64,000 bases of DNA from Prochlorococcus sp. AG-409-D09 (GTDB lineage Bacteria; Cyanobacteriota; Cyanobacteriia; PCC-6307; Cyanobiaceae): NCBI GenBank assembly GCA_003215935.1, contig QCJQ01000002.1, positions 28,500 to 92,499 on the forward strand. The letters run 5' to 3'. Made by a program: the position numbers and the translations under genes. This document shows, piece after piece, positions 48,645 to 58,110 of this stretch (its first letter is position 1; every line of letters starts with the position of its first letter). The notes beneath the pieces were generated by a model. It saw only the letters and a program-made list of their open reading frames with translations. It made no database searches and was not told where the DNA came from.

Positions 48645-48848
48645 ATGTCAACCAGCAAGAGAGAGGAGGTTAGCTCCCATTTGCGTTATATCCGCCAAGA
48701 GCTAAGAGACTTAGATGAAATGCTCCGAAAACATGGCTTGCTACCAGAGTTAGCTGAGTTGAAAGAGGTTTACAATTCTTTGGATGCTTTGTATCAACTT
48801 CTTGCAGGGAAGGTTAAAAAGAAACCAAAACCAGAATTTGATGATTAA
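48645..48848 (+). CDS. Small helical protein, family 'YIRQELR', copy 2
   Basis: LRYIRQELRDLDEMLRKHGLLPELAELKEVYNSL; paralog of 37292..37519. Confidence 0.7.
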   Translation: MSTSKREEVSSHLRYIRQELRDLDEMLRKHGLLPELAELKEVYNSLDALYQLLAGKVKKKPKPEFDD

Positions 48849-49065
48849 GTCTATATAAATTTAAGTTTTAAAAGTATATTCACTTCCTTTGAATATTCTA
48901 TAATCATTGTGTTATATAATATCTATCTTGTTAAGTCTTGCATTATAAGAATTCTAATAATGAAATTTATTTAAATAGATTGTTAAATTAATCCTAGTAT
49001 TTTGGTGAAATTTGTATGAATTTTTATCATCTTACAGATATGTAATTAGCAATCATATTTAAGGC

Positions 49066-49171
49066 ATGAAAGACTTGAGGGATTATCTTTACAAGTTTTA
49101 GACCAAAAATCATTATTTTTAGCTTTAGACTTTGCGAAAGAAATTGGAGCTAATCCAATAGAGTCCCCATA
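49066..49171 (+). pseudogene. Possible gene remnant without start codon
   Basis: Open frame ERLEGLSLQVLDQKSLFLALDFAKEIGANPIESP* with in-frame TAG upstream and no ATG/GTG/TTG. Confidence 0.3.
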
Positions 49172-49333
49172 ATATGTACTTGAGGTAATCAATAATCCAC
49201 GGAAAAGCATTTTCAACATTTTATTGATTCATGATTACTTTGATAAAAGCGCTTTTCTATAATTATTGCATCGGTGCTATTACTTATTTTTTCTATTTAA
49301 ATAATACTTGAATTATTGATTATTCCAATATAT

Positions 49334-50410
49334 TTAATGCAATTTTCTTTGAGGACTATTGTCAAGTATATCCTTGATTAAGATTTCTTTTATAATTACC
49401 TGCATTACAACTGCAAGAGGTAGTGCAAGAATAAGACCTATTGGACCGAAAATTATTGTAAATAAAAATTGCGCTGTTATTGTTAATCCAGGAAGTAACT
49501 TGACTTGTTTTTGCATTACTGAAGGCGTAATAATATAGCTTTCAAGATTTTGAATAATTATGTATATTCCCAGAATTGCTAATGATTTCCATGGCGAATC
49601 CAGAATTGCCACTGACATTGGAAAAATAGTACTTATTGTCGGACCAATGTTAGGAATGATGTTTAATATTCCTGCTATTAATGCATTTGCTATTACAAGC
49701 TTTATACCTAATAAATAAAGACTTATCCCTGCTAATATTGCAACAAATGAAGAACTAATAATTACACCTGACATCCAGCTGCTCAGGGCTTCTCCACATT
49801 GTATTAATATACTTCTAGCTCTTCTTCTATAGAATGAAGGCACTAATAATATTGCTACTTCCCTGTATGCAACAGGTTGTACTGTTATCATCAAACTTAC
49901 ACTAAGCACGAAGATTAATTGCACAATACCAATTCCTAAATTGCTTGCTAAGTTAAGTAGTTTGCTAAGGCTTTCAGCTATCCCATTTGTTAATGTTTTA
50001 ATATCTGTAATTGGATATAAGCTTTTTCTTAATAGCTCCTTGCTTATGATTTCATTATCACTGTTGTTAAGTATAATAGTTGATATTTTGTCTGAAATTG
50101 TTGTAATCAAATCAATTAATTCTTTTGCTGCAGATGGTATTTGAAGAATTAACAATTGAAATTCTTCAATAAATTGTGGAATGATTAATATTGATGTTAA
50201 GGAGAATAATAATATGACACCTATTAACGATATAAATAAAGATATAGATCTATTTATTTTTAGTATCGATTGTACTTTTCCTATCAATGTGCAAAGTGCC
50301 ATTGCTAAAATTATTGCAGCAAATATTTGTATTATTAATTCTTTTAAGCTCCATAATAATAATGTAGCTATTACAAGTGCTATTAAACTTAAATAATGAG
50401 AGAGTTTCAA
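49334..50410 (-). CDS. AI-2E/PerM family transporter
   Basis: Eight-TM pattern; IPNIGPTISTIFPMSVAIL and GPIGLILALPLAVVMQV. Confidence 0.9.
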   Translation of the reverse strand: MKLSHYLSLIALVIATLLLWSLKELIIQIFAAIILAMALCTLIGKVQSILKINRSISLFISLIGVILLFSLTSILIIPQFIEEFQLLILQIPSAAKELIDLITTISDKISTIILNNSDNEIISKELLRKSLYPITDIKTLTNGIAESLSKLLNLASNLGIGIVQLIFVLSVSLMITVQPVAYREVAILLVPSFYRRRARSILIQCGEALSSWMSGVIISSSFVAILAGISLYLLGIKLVIANALIAGILNIIPNIGPTISTIFPMSVAILDSPWKSLAILGIYIIIQNLESYIITPSVMQKQVKLLPGLTITAQFLFTIIFGPIGLILALPLAVVMQVIIKEILIKDILDNSPQRKLH

Positions 50411-50419
50411 TTTATTATT

Positions 50420-50770
50420 CTATTTTTCTGAGTAGCCCAAACCATTGTATTCAGCATATCTATTTGCAAACCGCATGAATCTATTAAACTCTTGGTCTGT
50501 TTTCCAACTAAAAATAGCTTCTATTGAAGTGAGTTTGCCATTTGAAACACTTACATTCACTTGCCTTGTGGTTAATTGACCTTCCTCGTCAATCATAAAC
50601 ATACCTTGGATCTCTTTGAATTTCTCATTTTCCAAAGCTTTTGGTTTGTCAAAGAAAAAAATTGCTTGACCGACCCTTCCATCTTTGCTTCTTGTAAGCC
50701 TAATTTCTGGTATTACGGTTTCGTCTATTCCTTGGAAAAATCGAATAATAGCTTTACTTTTCTCGTTCAT
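50420..50770 (-). CDS. psb28: Photosystem II assembly protein Psb28
   Basis: AIIRFFQGIDETVIPEIRLTRSKDGRVGQAIFFF; MFMIDEEGQLTTRQVNVSVSNGKLTSIEA. Confidence 0.95.
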   Translation of the reverse strand: MNEKSKAIIRFFQGIDETVIPEIRLTRSKDGRVGQAIFFFDKPKALENEKFKEIQGMFMIDEEGQLTTRQVNVSVSNGKLTSIEAIFSWKTDQEFNRFMRFANRYAEYNGLGYSEK

Positions 50771-50809
50771 AGTTTCTTGGGCTTTTATTTAAATAAGTTA
50801 TTATATTAA

Positions 50810-51895
50810 TTAAATCATATTATCTATAAATTCTTTGACAGAGAATTCTATATTAAGTCCAGTTAGGTTAATTATTCTCTTATTTGAAATTTTTGATAGT
50901 TGATATTCATAACATTTATCATAATAATCCAATATGTAAGAACATGCTTTTGGCCAGTCCCCTTTATCGATAGCATTAGTAGCTTTATAAGCTCTTTCTT
51001 TCCCTAGTCTTTTACTTATTCTTAAGGTTGCTTCTGTCAGTCCTTTTTTTGAATTTTCACTATATCCTTTAACTAAATGTTGAATTCTTTCATTTTTGTC
51101 TCTAATTATTTCAACAAAAGGTGCTACTTTCATTTGATCTAATAGTTTTTGGGGTATACGACATTTCCCTAAGTTAGATCTTTCGTCTTCTACCCAAATG
51201 CATTGTTGAATATTGGATTTAAAGTTATTTAGATGCTCAGCGATCATATTTTCGTAATGTTGAGATGTTGGTTGTTTTGGAAGCCCTAGGCCTCCAAAAC
51301 TACTTCCTCTGTGGTTTGCTAAGCCTTCTAAATCCAAAATAGGAAACCCTTTTTCAGATAATGCATTTAGAAGATCTGTTTTTCCTGTCCCGGTTTTTCC
51401 CCCAATAATTTTTATTGGCCATTTGCATTCGAATTGTTGTAAGACCCAATTCCTATAGGCTTTATAACCATTTTTAAGGAGAAAAGTTTTTAATCCTAAT
51501 TGATTGGCAAACCAGGCAATACTTGCTGAACGCATACCCCCTCGCCAGCAATAAATTTTCAATGGCCTTGATTGGTCTGCTTTTATACCTGGGTGATTGT
51601 TATTGCTTATTCTTTTTAACAACACTTCAATTTTAGACAGTTTGGAGATCGTCAACTTGAGCCCTATGGCTGTTGCTTTTTCTTTACCTTGAACTTTATA
51701 GGTTTTTCCTACAATTGCCCTTTCTTCATCTGAAAAAATTGGAATATTAACCGCACCAGGCCAATGTCCTTTTATAAACTCTTCTGGGCTCCTAACATCT
51801 ACTATTATTCCTTTGGATTCCCGGAATTCTTCTGCAGATAAATAGGCGAGGGTTCCTGTTCCTGACATAGTGGTAGAAGCCTGCTTATTTAGCAC
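50810..51895 (-). CDS. mnmH: tRNA 2-selenouridine synthase (rhodanese plus P-loop)
   Basis: IIVDVRSPEEFIKGHWPGAVNIPIF; YCWRGGMRSASIAWF; GGKTGTGKTDLL; DLEGLANHRGSSFG. Confidence 0.93.
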   Translation of the reverse strand: MLNKQASTTMSGTGTLAYLSAEEFRESKGIIVDVRSPEEFIKGHWPGAVNIPIFSDEERAIVGKTYKVQGKEKATAIGLKLTISKLSKIEVLLKRISNNNHPGIKADQSRPLKIYCWRGGMRSASIAWFANQLGLKTFLLKNGYKAYRNWVLQQFECKWPIKIIGGKTGTGKTDLLNALSEKGFPILDLEGLANHRGSSFGGLGLPKQPTSQHYENMIAEHLNNFKSNIQQCIWVEDERSNLGKCRIPQKLLDQMKVAPFVEIIRDKNERIQHLVKGYSENSKKGLTEATLRISKRLGKERAYKATNAIDKGDWPKACSYILDYYDKCYEYQLSKISNKRIINLTGLNIEFSVKEFIDNMI

Positions 51896-51906
51896 GGTAT
51901 AAATTC

Positions 51907-52623
51907 ATGGTTTCTGAAACATCCCATTCAAAAAAGGAGAGCATTGAAGAGCTACTTTTGAGCTTTTCAAATGCTAATACCAGAAAAAGAAGATCTTTCT
52001 TCGAGACTCTTGAAGAGAGAATTGTGGAAATATCAGATTTAGGATTAAAGGCTTTCAATTGTTTTGATCCCAATGGGTATGATTGGGCTGCTGGATGGAT
52101 TCTTCAAGCACTTTATAGGAAAAGTCAGGAATCTTTAGTTGACTTTCAACCTTTCTCTGAGCATGGATGGTTCAATGCTGCTAGTGAAAAAGGTATTGAT
52201 TACGAGCAATTTCAAAAGAATTTAGTTGCGCAAAAATTTGAAGAAGCCGATCGTTTTACTAGTTCAATTTTGAGACAATTAGCTGGCTCGGAAGCTGTTG
52301 AAAGAGGTTATGTATATTTCAGTGAAGTTGAATCTATGTCAAAAACAGATCTAATGACTTTAGACAGATTATGGATAGCTTATTCACAGGGTAAATTTGG
52401 ATTTTCTGTACAAGGTAGAATTCTGAAATCTTGTGGGAATAGGTACGATAAATTATGGCCGCGTATAGGGTGGAAAAAAGATGGGGTTTGGACTAGATAT
52501 CCAAATTCATTTGACTGGTCTTTAAATGCACCAGATGGTCATATGCCTTTAATTAATCAATTAAGAGGAGTTCGACTTATGGATTCATTGCTTAATCATC
52601 AAGCAATAAAATCTCGTATTTAG
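51907..52623 (+). CDS. GUN4-domain protein
   Basis: QKFEEADRFTSSILRQLAG...MTLDRLWIAYSQGKFGFSVQGRIL...GWKKDGVWTRYPNSFDWSLNAPDGHMP. Confidence 0.92.
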   Translation: MVSETSHSKKESIEELLLSFSNANTRKRRSFFETLEERIVEISDLGLKAFNCFDPNGYDWAAGWILQALYRKSQESLVDFQPFSEHGWFNAASEKGIDYEQFQKNLVAQKFEEADRFTSSILRQLAGSEAVERGYVYFSEVESMSKTDLMTLDRLWIAYSQGKFGFSVQGRILKSCGNRYDKLWPRIGWKKDGVWTRYPNSFDWSLNAPDGHMPLINQLRGVRLMDSLLNHQAIKSRI

Positions 52624-52692
52624 AATTTCATTCAGATTAATTTTGAAATCTTCTTCTAAAGCATTATCTTCAAAATAAGTATTAGCAGGAAA

Positions 52693-53145
52693 ATGAGCGT
52701 GAGCTCAATTAATCTAATTAAAAATAAATTTAAACCTTTTTTATTTTTTATTGGATCTGATTATAAGTGGGTTGAATTCATTTATCCTTCAACTCTTCTT
52801 ATAGCACCTGTTGTTAAAATCCTTGTTGAACCAATTAAGTCAAATGATTCATTAGCCTCTATTGAATTAGGTCTTCATGAAGCCCTGGTTAATGCGGTAC
52901 AGCATGGGAATAAATCCAATAATAATAAAATACTTCGTATAAGAAGAATAGTTACATCTAACTGGTTTATTTGGCAGATTCAAGACGAAGGAGAAGGGCT
53001 TTCTAAAAAGCAAAGAAGAAGTTCCCTTCCTATTAATATTGATTCCAAAGGGGGAAGAGGGTTATATCTTATTCATCAATGTTTTGATGACGTTAGATGG
53101 AGTCAAAAAGGTAATCGGATTCAGGTTGCATCTAAACGTAAATAA
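52693..53145 (+). CDS. HATPase_c (RsbW-like) protein
   Basis: LGLHEALVNAVQHGNKSNNNK; WQIQDEGEGLS; GGRGLYLIHQCFDDVRW. Confidence 0.85.
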   Translation: MSVSSINLIKNKFKPFLFFIGSDYKWVEFIYPSTLLIAPVVKILVEPIKSNDSLASIELGLHEALVNAVQHGNKSNNNKILRIRRIVTSNWFIWQIQDEGEGLSKKQRRSSLPINIDSKGGRGLYLIHQCFDDVRWSQKGNRIQVASKRK

Positions 53146-53150
53146 AATTT

Positions 53151-53393
53151 TTAATGATTTGGGCACCCAGGATCTTTTATTTCTTGCTTGATCCATTTAA
53201 TTGCTTGCGTTAATAATTCTTCTATTTCAGAATCGTCTCCATTGTTAATTAATTGAGATAATCCACTTACTATTAGTTCTGCTGCTCTTCTATCTTTATT
53301 TCCTTTATTCTTATGCCAATCTATATGACTAATTCTAAACTCTTCATTTAATTTTTTAACCAGTTCTTTTTTTCTTGAAGACCAATTATTCAT
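53151..53393 (-). CDS. Hypothetical protein
   Basis: 80-aa ORF with cyanobacterial conserved-hypothetical appearance. Confidence 0.6.
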   Translation of the reverse strand: MNNWSSRKKELVKKLNEEFRISHIDWHKNKGNKDRRAAELIVSGLSQLINNGDDSEIEELLTQAIKWIKQEIKDPGCPNH

Positions 53394-53507
53394 TAGATGA
53401 GATTTTATTTTATTTTATTTTATACGAAGAATTAGTGTTTAGATCAAAAATAACCCTGTAAAAATTATTAGTAGAGTAGTTTGGGTTAAGATTGTAAAAT
53501 ATTATAT

Positions 53508-54572
53508 TTATTTTGGCTTTGTTGCTTTCCATACTCTTGTCATGAAAAATGATTCGGCTTTTATTTCTTGAAAACCAGCATTTTCAAGCTTATAATTAAT
53601 ATCGTCATTTATGTAATCGTAATAAAAAGGCTCATGAAAAATCTTATAAAAATTTTTCATTATTTCTGAAAATTGAGGCGAGTCAGAAATTTGAATAGAG
53701 TCTGCAAGTATCAATGTCCCTCCAGGTCTAGTGATTCGAAAACATTCGTTTAATACATTTTGTCTTGCATTTCTAGGTAATTCATGAAGAAGAAAAACAC
53801 ATGTTAGTGCATCAAAATTATTCTTTTTAAAAGGCATATTTTCAGCATTCCCTTGTACAAGTTGAACTAATTCTCCCTCTCTATTACTTAGATGATGACT
53901 TGCTTTTTTGAGATATGCACTTGATAAATCCAATCCATATAATTCAATATCTTTAAGTGCACTTCTTATTTGCTGAAGAGTTCTTCCTGTTCCCGTTGCA
54001 ACATCTAGAACTTTTAATTTATTGCAGTCTTTTTCTCTTAGATCTTCTAAACCAGATTTTAAAGGTGAAATTATCCTTCTTCTCATCGCGTCCGCTGTTC
54101 CATTAAATAAAATCTCTACTTGGATGTCATATAAGTTTGCTGAATGCTCACTTAAATAACCATCAGTTTGATGATGGAAATTTTGGAGATAATAATTAGG
54201 ATAATCTTTTTGGGAAATATTATTTGGAAGCTCTCTAGTTTTTCTATTTTTACGTCTTTCCCATGTAGATGGCATGTCGAGCCATAATAATGGGTAATTA
54301 ACTAACAAATGCAGAAAAGGAAAGTCAAATAATTGTCGTTTAGGGTAAAGGCCTTCTTCTGCTTCTTTCCAATCTATCTTTTCAAGTTCTGACATTGATT
54401 GTCGAACTTCTTTGAAAAGCTTTTTGTCTATTTGAAATTTTTCTGATAAAGCTTCAGGAGCTAATAGCTCCATTAGTTTTGTACTTAGTTCTTTATGAGC
54501 ATATCCAGCAAGCCCTTTTCCTTGTTGAATTGTGTGATAAGCAATTTTTGCGAGACTTGTGTTATTAATCAT
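53508..54572 (-). CDS. SAM-dependent methyltransferase
   Basis: LKVLDVATGTGRTLQQIRSAL; NMPFKKNNFDALTCVFLLHELPRNARQNVLNECFRITRPGGTLILAD. Confidence 0.9.
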   Translation of the reverse strand: MINNTSLAKIAYHTIQQGKGLAGYAHKELSTKLMELLAPEALSEKFQIDKKLFKEVRQSMSELEKIDWKEAEEGLYPKRQLFDFPFLHLLVNYPLLWLDMPSTWERRKNRKTRELPNNISQKDYPNYYLQNFHHQTDGYLSEHSANLYDIQVEILFNGTADAMRRRIISPLKSGLEDLREKDCNKLKVLDVATGTGRTLQQIRSALKDIELYGLDLSSAYLKKASHHLSNREGELVQLVQGNAENMPFKKNNFDALTCVFLLHELPRNARQNVLNECFRITRPGGTLILADSIQISDSPQFSEIMKNFYKIFHEPFYYDYINDDINYKLENAGFQEIKAESFFMTRVWKATKPK

Positions 54573-54623
54573 CTTGAAACTCTATCTCTTTCATCAGAAT
54601 TTAATAGATTTCTTATTTTCTTT

Positions 54624-54676
54624 ATAAATAAATTTAAAACTGTGTTAAAAATATACACAGTTTTAAATTTATTTAT
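54624..54676. terminator. Perfect 22-bp-arm hairpin downstream of glnA
   Basis: ATAAATAAATTTAAAACTGTGT-9 nt-ACACAGTTTTAAATTTATTTAT. Confidence 0.75.
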
Positions 54677-54702
54677 TAATTCAATTAAAAGAATGACTTT
54701 TT

Positions 54703-56124
54703 TTATGCATCATAATACATAAAGAATTCATGAGGATGAGGTCTTTGTCTTAATTGCTGAACCTCTTCGTATTTTAGTTCAATCCAGTTGTTAATAAAGT
54801 CATCAGTAAAAACACCACCTTCTTTTAGATAGTCTTTGTCGGAATTAAGTGCTTCAAGAGCATTGTTTAAAGATGAAGGCACTGTATCTATTTTTGCTAA
54901 TTCATCTGCTGGCAATTCAAATAAATCAACATCAACACCTTCACCAGGGTCGATCTGATTTTTAATACCATCTATACCTGCCATCATCATTGCTGAAAAG
55001 GCTAAATATGGATTAGCAAGAGCATCTCCAGATCTAAACTCTAATCTTTTTGCTTTAGGACTTGGCCCTGTTAAAGGTATTCTAACTGCGGCTGATCTAT
55101 TTCCTTGAGAATATACAAGATTTACTGGTGCTTCAAAACCTGGTACTAGTCTTTTATAACTATTAGTAGTTGGATTTGTAAAAGCTAGGAAAGAAGGTGC
55201 ATGCTTAAGTATTCCCCCTATATACCATTTAGCAGTTTGAGAAAGGTTTGCATATGTTCCTTCTCCAAAGAATAATGGCTGCCCTCCTTTCCAAAGGCTT
55301 TGATGCACATGCATTCCAGTACCATTATCATTAAATACTGGTTTAGGCATAAAAGTTGCTGTTTTACCATATTTTTTTGCAATATTTCTTACTACGTATT
55401 TATATATCATTACATTGTCTGCAGCATTAATTAATGGTGCGAATTTCATTCCTAGTTCATGTTGTCCAGCTCCAGCGACTTCATGATGATGTTTTTCAAT
55501 TGGTATTCCAAGTTGACCCATTAAAAGAAGCATTTCTGATCTAATATCTTGTGCTGTGTCATTAGGAGAAACTGGAAAATATCCTTCTTTTAATTGTATT
55601 TTGTATCCGAGATTACCTCCCTCTTCAATCCTTCCTGTATTCCAAGGAGCTTCAATTGTATCTACGTTATAAAAACAACCTCCTTCGCTAGAATCATATC
55701 TAACATCATCAAATATAAAAAATTCTGGCTCTGGTCCAAAGAAAGCTGCATCAGCAACATTTGTACTTGATAAATAATTTAGTGCTTTTTGAGCAAGTGC
55801 TCTTGGGCATCTTGCATAGGGTTCTCCGCTTCTTGGTTCTTGAATTGAGCAAATCAGACTTAGTGTTTTATGACGATAAAATGGATCAATCCAAGAAGTA
55901 CTCGGATCAGGCACCATTGACATATCTGATTCATTGATAGCCTTCCATCCTCGAATTGATGATCCGTCAAAGGCAAGCCCTTCAGTAAAAGAATCAGCTT
56001 CGATTAAATCCGAAGTTACAGTCAAGTGTTGCCATTTTCCATGTAAGTCTGTGAATTTGAGATCGATGAGCTCAATGCCCTCGTCCTTGATTTGGCGGAG
56101 GACGTCATTGGCTGATTTGCTCAT
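54703..56124 (-). CDS. glnA: Glutamine synthetase type I
   Basis: [44 protein letters not shown]; adenylylation region [17 protein letters not shown]. Confidence 0.98.
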   Translation of the reverse strand: MSKSANDVLRQIKDEGIELIDLKFTDLHGKWQHLTVTSDLIEADSFTEGLAFDGSSIRGWKAINESDMSMVPDPSTSWIDPFYRHKTLSLICSIQEPRSGEPYARCPRALAQKALNYLSSTNVADAAFFGPEPEFFIFDDVRYDSSEGGCFYNVDTIEAPWNTGRIEEGGNLGYKIQLKEGYFPVSPNDTAQDIRSEMLLLMGQLGIPIEKHHHEVAGAGQHELGMKFAPLINAADNVMIYKYVVRNIAKKYGKTATFMPKPVFNDNGTGMHVHQSLWKGGQPLFFGEGTYANLSQTAKWYIGGILKHAPSFLAFTNPTTNSYKRLVPGFEAPVNLVYSQGNRSAAVRIPLTGPSPKAKRLEFRSGDALANPYLAFSAMMMAGIDGIKNQIDPGEGVDVDLFELPADELAKIDTVPSSLNNALEALNSDKDYLKEGGVFTDDFINNWIELKYEEVQQLRQRPHPHEFFMYYDA

Positions 56125-56361
56125 GTTTAAGATTTCTACTATTGGACAATTTAATAAAACTAATCAGAGATAGATTCTGTTTTTGTATCAATGCGTACTT
56201 TTTTAAGATTTCTGCTTTGTTTCAAGCATTTCAAGATAATTTTTGATCTTTCTTATCTTAAATTCAGTTTAATTCCTATTTTGCTATTGCAATGCCTAAA
56301 AGAATTTTGCTTAGATACCCCATGGCTGTTTAGGCTCACACTTAAGTGAGCTGTTCGGATT

Positions 56362-57528
56362 TTGTCGATCACACAAATGATTCAATCTATTGATAATCAG
56401 CATCGTAAAGCTTTTGGACCTATTGATGCTCCAGAGAGGCTATTGCTAGGGCCTGGTCCATCTAATGCACACCCGAATGTTCTAAATGCTTTAGCTCTCC
56501 CACCAATAGGTCATTTAGACCCTTTTTATGTGAATTTAATGGGAGAAGTTCAAGAATTATTGAGATATGCATGGCAGACAAGTAACAGGCTCACTCTTCC
56601 AATGAGTGGCACAGGAAGTGCAGCTATGGAAGCTACTATTGCAAATGTTGTTGAGCCTGGAGATACTGTTTTAGTTGCTGTTAAAGGTTATTTTGGTAAT
56701 AGGTTAGTAGATATGGCAGGTAGATATGGAGCAAATATTTGTACTATTGAAAAGAATTGGGGACAAGCATTTTCTCTGAATGATATAGAAGATGCATTAA
56801 TCAAATACAAACCAAATTTGCTAACTATTGTTCATGCTGAAACTTCTACTGGTGTTTGCCAACCTATGGAAGGAATAGGAGATCTTTGTAGAAAATATGA
56901 TTGTTTGTTATTGGTAGATACAGTTACTTCTCTTGGAGCTGTTCCTCTTTATTTAGATGAATGGAAAGTTGATTTAGCATATAGTTGTAGTCAAAAAGGT
57001 TTGAGTTGCCCTCCTGGGTTAGGACCTTTTACTATGAATGAACGAGCAGAAAAAAAACTTAGCTTAAGAAAAGGGAAAGTTCCTAATTGGTATTTAGATG
57101 TATCTTTATTAAATAAGTATTGGGGCAGCGATCGTGTTTATCATCATACTGCTCCTGTAAATATGAATTTTGGAATTAGAGAAGCTCTTAGACTTCTTGC
57201 AGAGGAAGGACTAGAAAAAAGTTGGGCAAGACATAGAACGAATGCTGAGAAACTCTGGACTGGCTTAGAAGAAATAGGTTTAACCCTTCATGTTGAGAAT
57301 GATTTGAGGCTACCTACTTTAACTACAGTCAAAATCCCCGAAGGTGTTGATGGTAAAGCTTTTACTCTTCACCTTTTAAATACATATGGAGTAGAAGTTG
57401 GAGTTGGGCTTGGAGATCTTGCAGGAAAGGTCTGGAGAATAGGTTTAATGGGATATAACTCAACCAGTCAAAATGTAGAAAAAGTCTTGAATCTTTTTGA
57501 TACTGAAATGTCTAAATTTAAGAAGTAA
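56362..57528 (+). CDS. Serine/alanine-glyoxylate aminotransferase family (TTG start)
   Basis: LLLGPGPSNAHPNVL; DTVTSLGAVPLYLDEWKVDLAYSCSQKGLSCPPGL. Confidence 0.93.
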   Translation: MSITQMIQSIDNQHRKAFGPIDAPERLLLGPGPSNAHPNVLNALALPPIGHLDPFYVNLMGEVQELLRYAWQTSNRLTLPMSGTGSAAMEATIANVVEPGDTVLVAVKGYFGNRLVDMAGRYGANICTIEKNWGQAFSLNDIEDALIKYKPNLLTIVHAETSTGVCQPMEGIGDLCRKYDCLLLVDTVTSLGAVPLYLDEWKVDLAYSCSQKGLSCPPGLGPFTMNERAEKKLSLRKGKVPNWYLDVSLLNKYWGSDRVYHHTAPVNMNFGIREALRLLAEEGLEKSWARHRTNAEKLWTGLEEIGLTLHVENDLRLPTLTTVKIPEGVDGKAFTLHLLNTYGVEVGVGLGDLAGKVWRIGLMGYNSTSQNVEKVLNLFDTEMSKFKK

Positions 57529-58006
57529 ATTTTCTTTTTTCTTTAAACCATCTAATAATCATACTTCTAGATATGTCTTCCATTACCCCTTTTTTTACTA
57601 ACATATAATGATGTGAACTTTTATGCTTAGATAAATCTAAGGCACCTCCCAACCCCCCTTTTTTATAGTCACTTGCACCAAATATAACTTGTCCCATCCT
57701 TGCTTGAACAAGTACCCCTGCACACATAGTACATGGCTCTAAATTTACTATTAAGGTACATTCATTGAAACGCCAATCATTTTTTATTAATGATGCTTGC
57801 TTGAGTGCAATTATTTCAGCATGAGCAAGAGGATCAGACTCTTTTTCCTTTCTGTTACTGCCATGTCCAATGCAATGTCCAAATTCATCTAAAATCACAG
57901 CAGCAACAGGTACTTCTCCATTTGAGCCAGCTTTCTTAGCTCTGGATAACAAGATTGTCATCCATTCATTTAATTTATCTTCTGGAATCTCAAATGGTTT
58001 ATTCAA
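57518..58006 (-). CDS. tadA: tRNA-specific adenosine deaminase-like cytidine deaminase
   Basis: DPLAHAEIIALKQA and LEPCTMCAGVLVQARMGQVIFGASD. Confidence 0.93.
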   Translation of the reverse strand: MNKPFEIPEDKLNEWMTILLSRAKKAGSNGEVPVAAVILDEFGHCIGHGSNRKEKESDPLAHAEIIALKQASLIKNDWRFNECTLIVNLEPCTMCAGVLVQARMGQVIFGASDYKKGGLGGALDLSKHKSSHHYMLVKKGVMEDISRSMIIRWFKEKRKFTS

Positions 58007-58110
58007 TTGATTTAGGAAAATCTTTGTTGGTTGTCAAATTAAGACTTTAAAAGTGAAAATAACAAGAGATTATCTTTCTTAACTTTCAACTTTCTAAAAT
58101 AGTTACCTCT

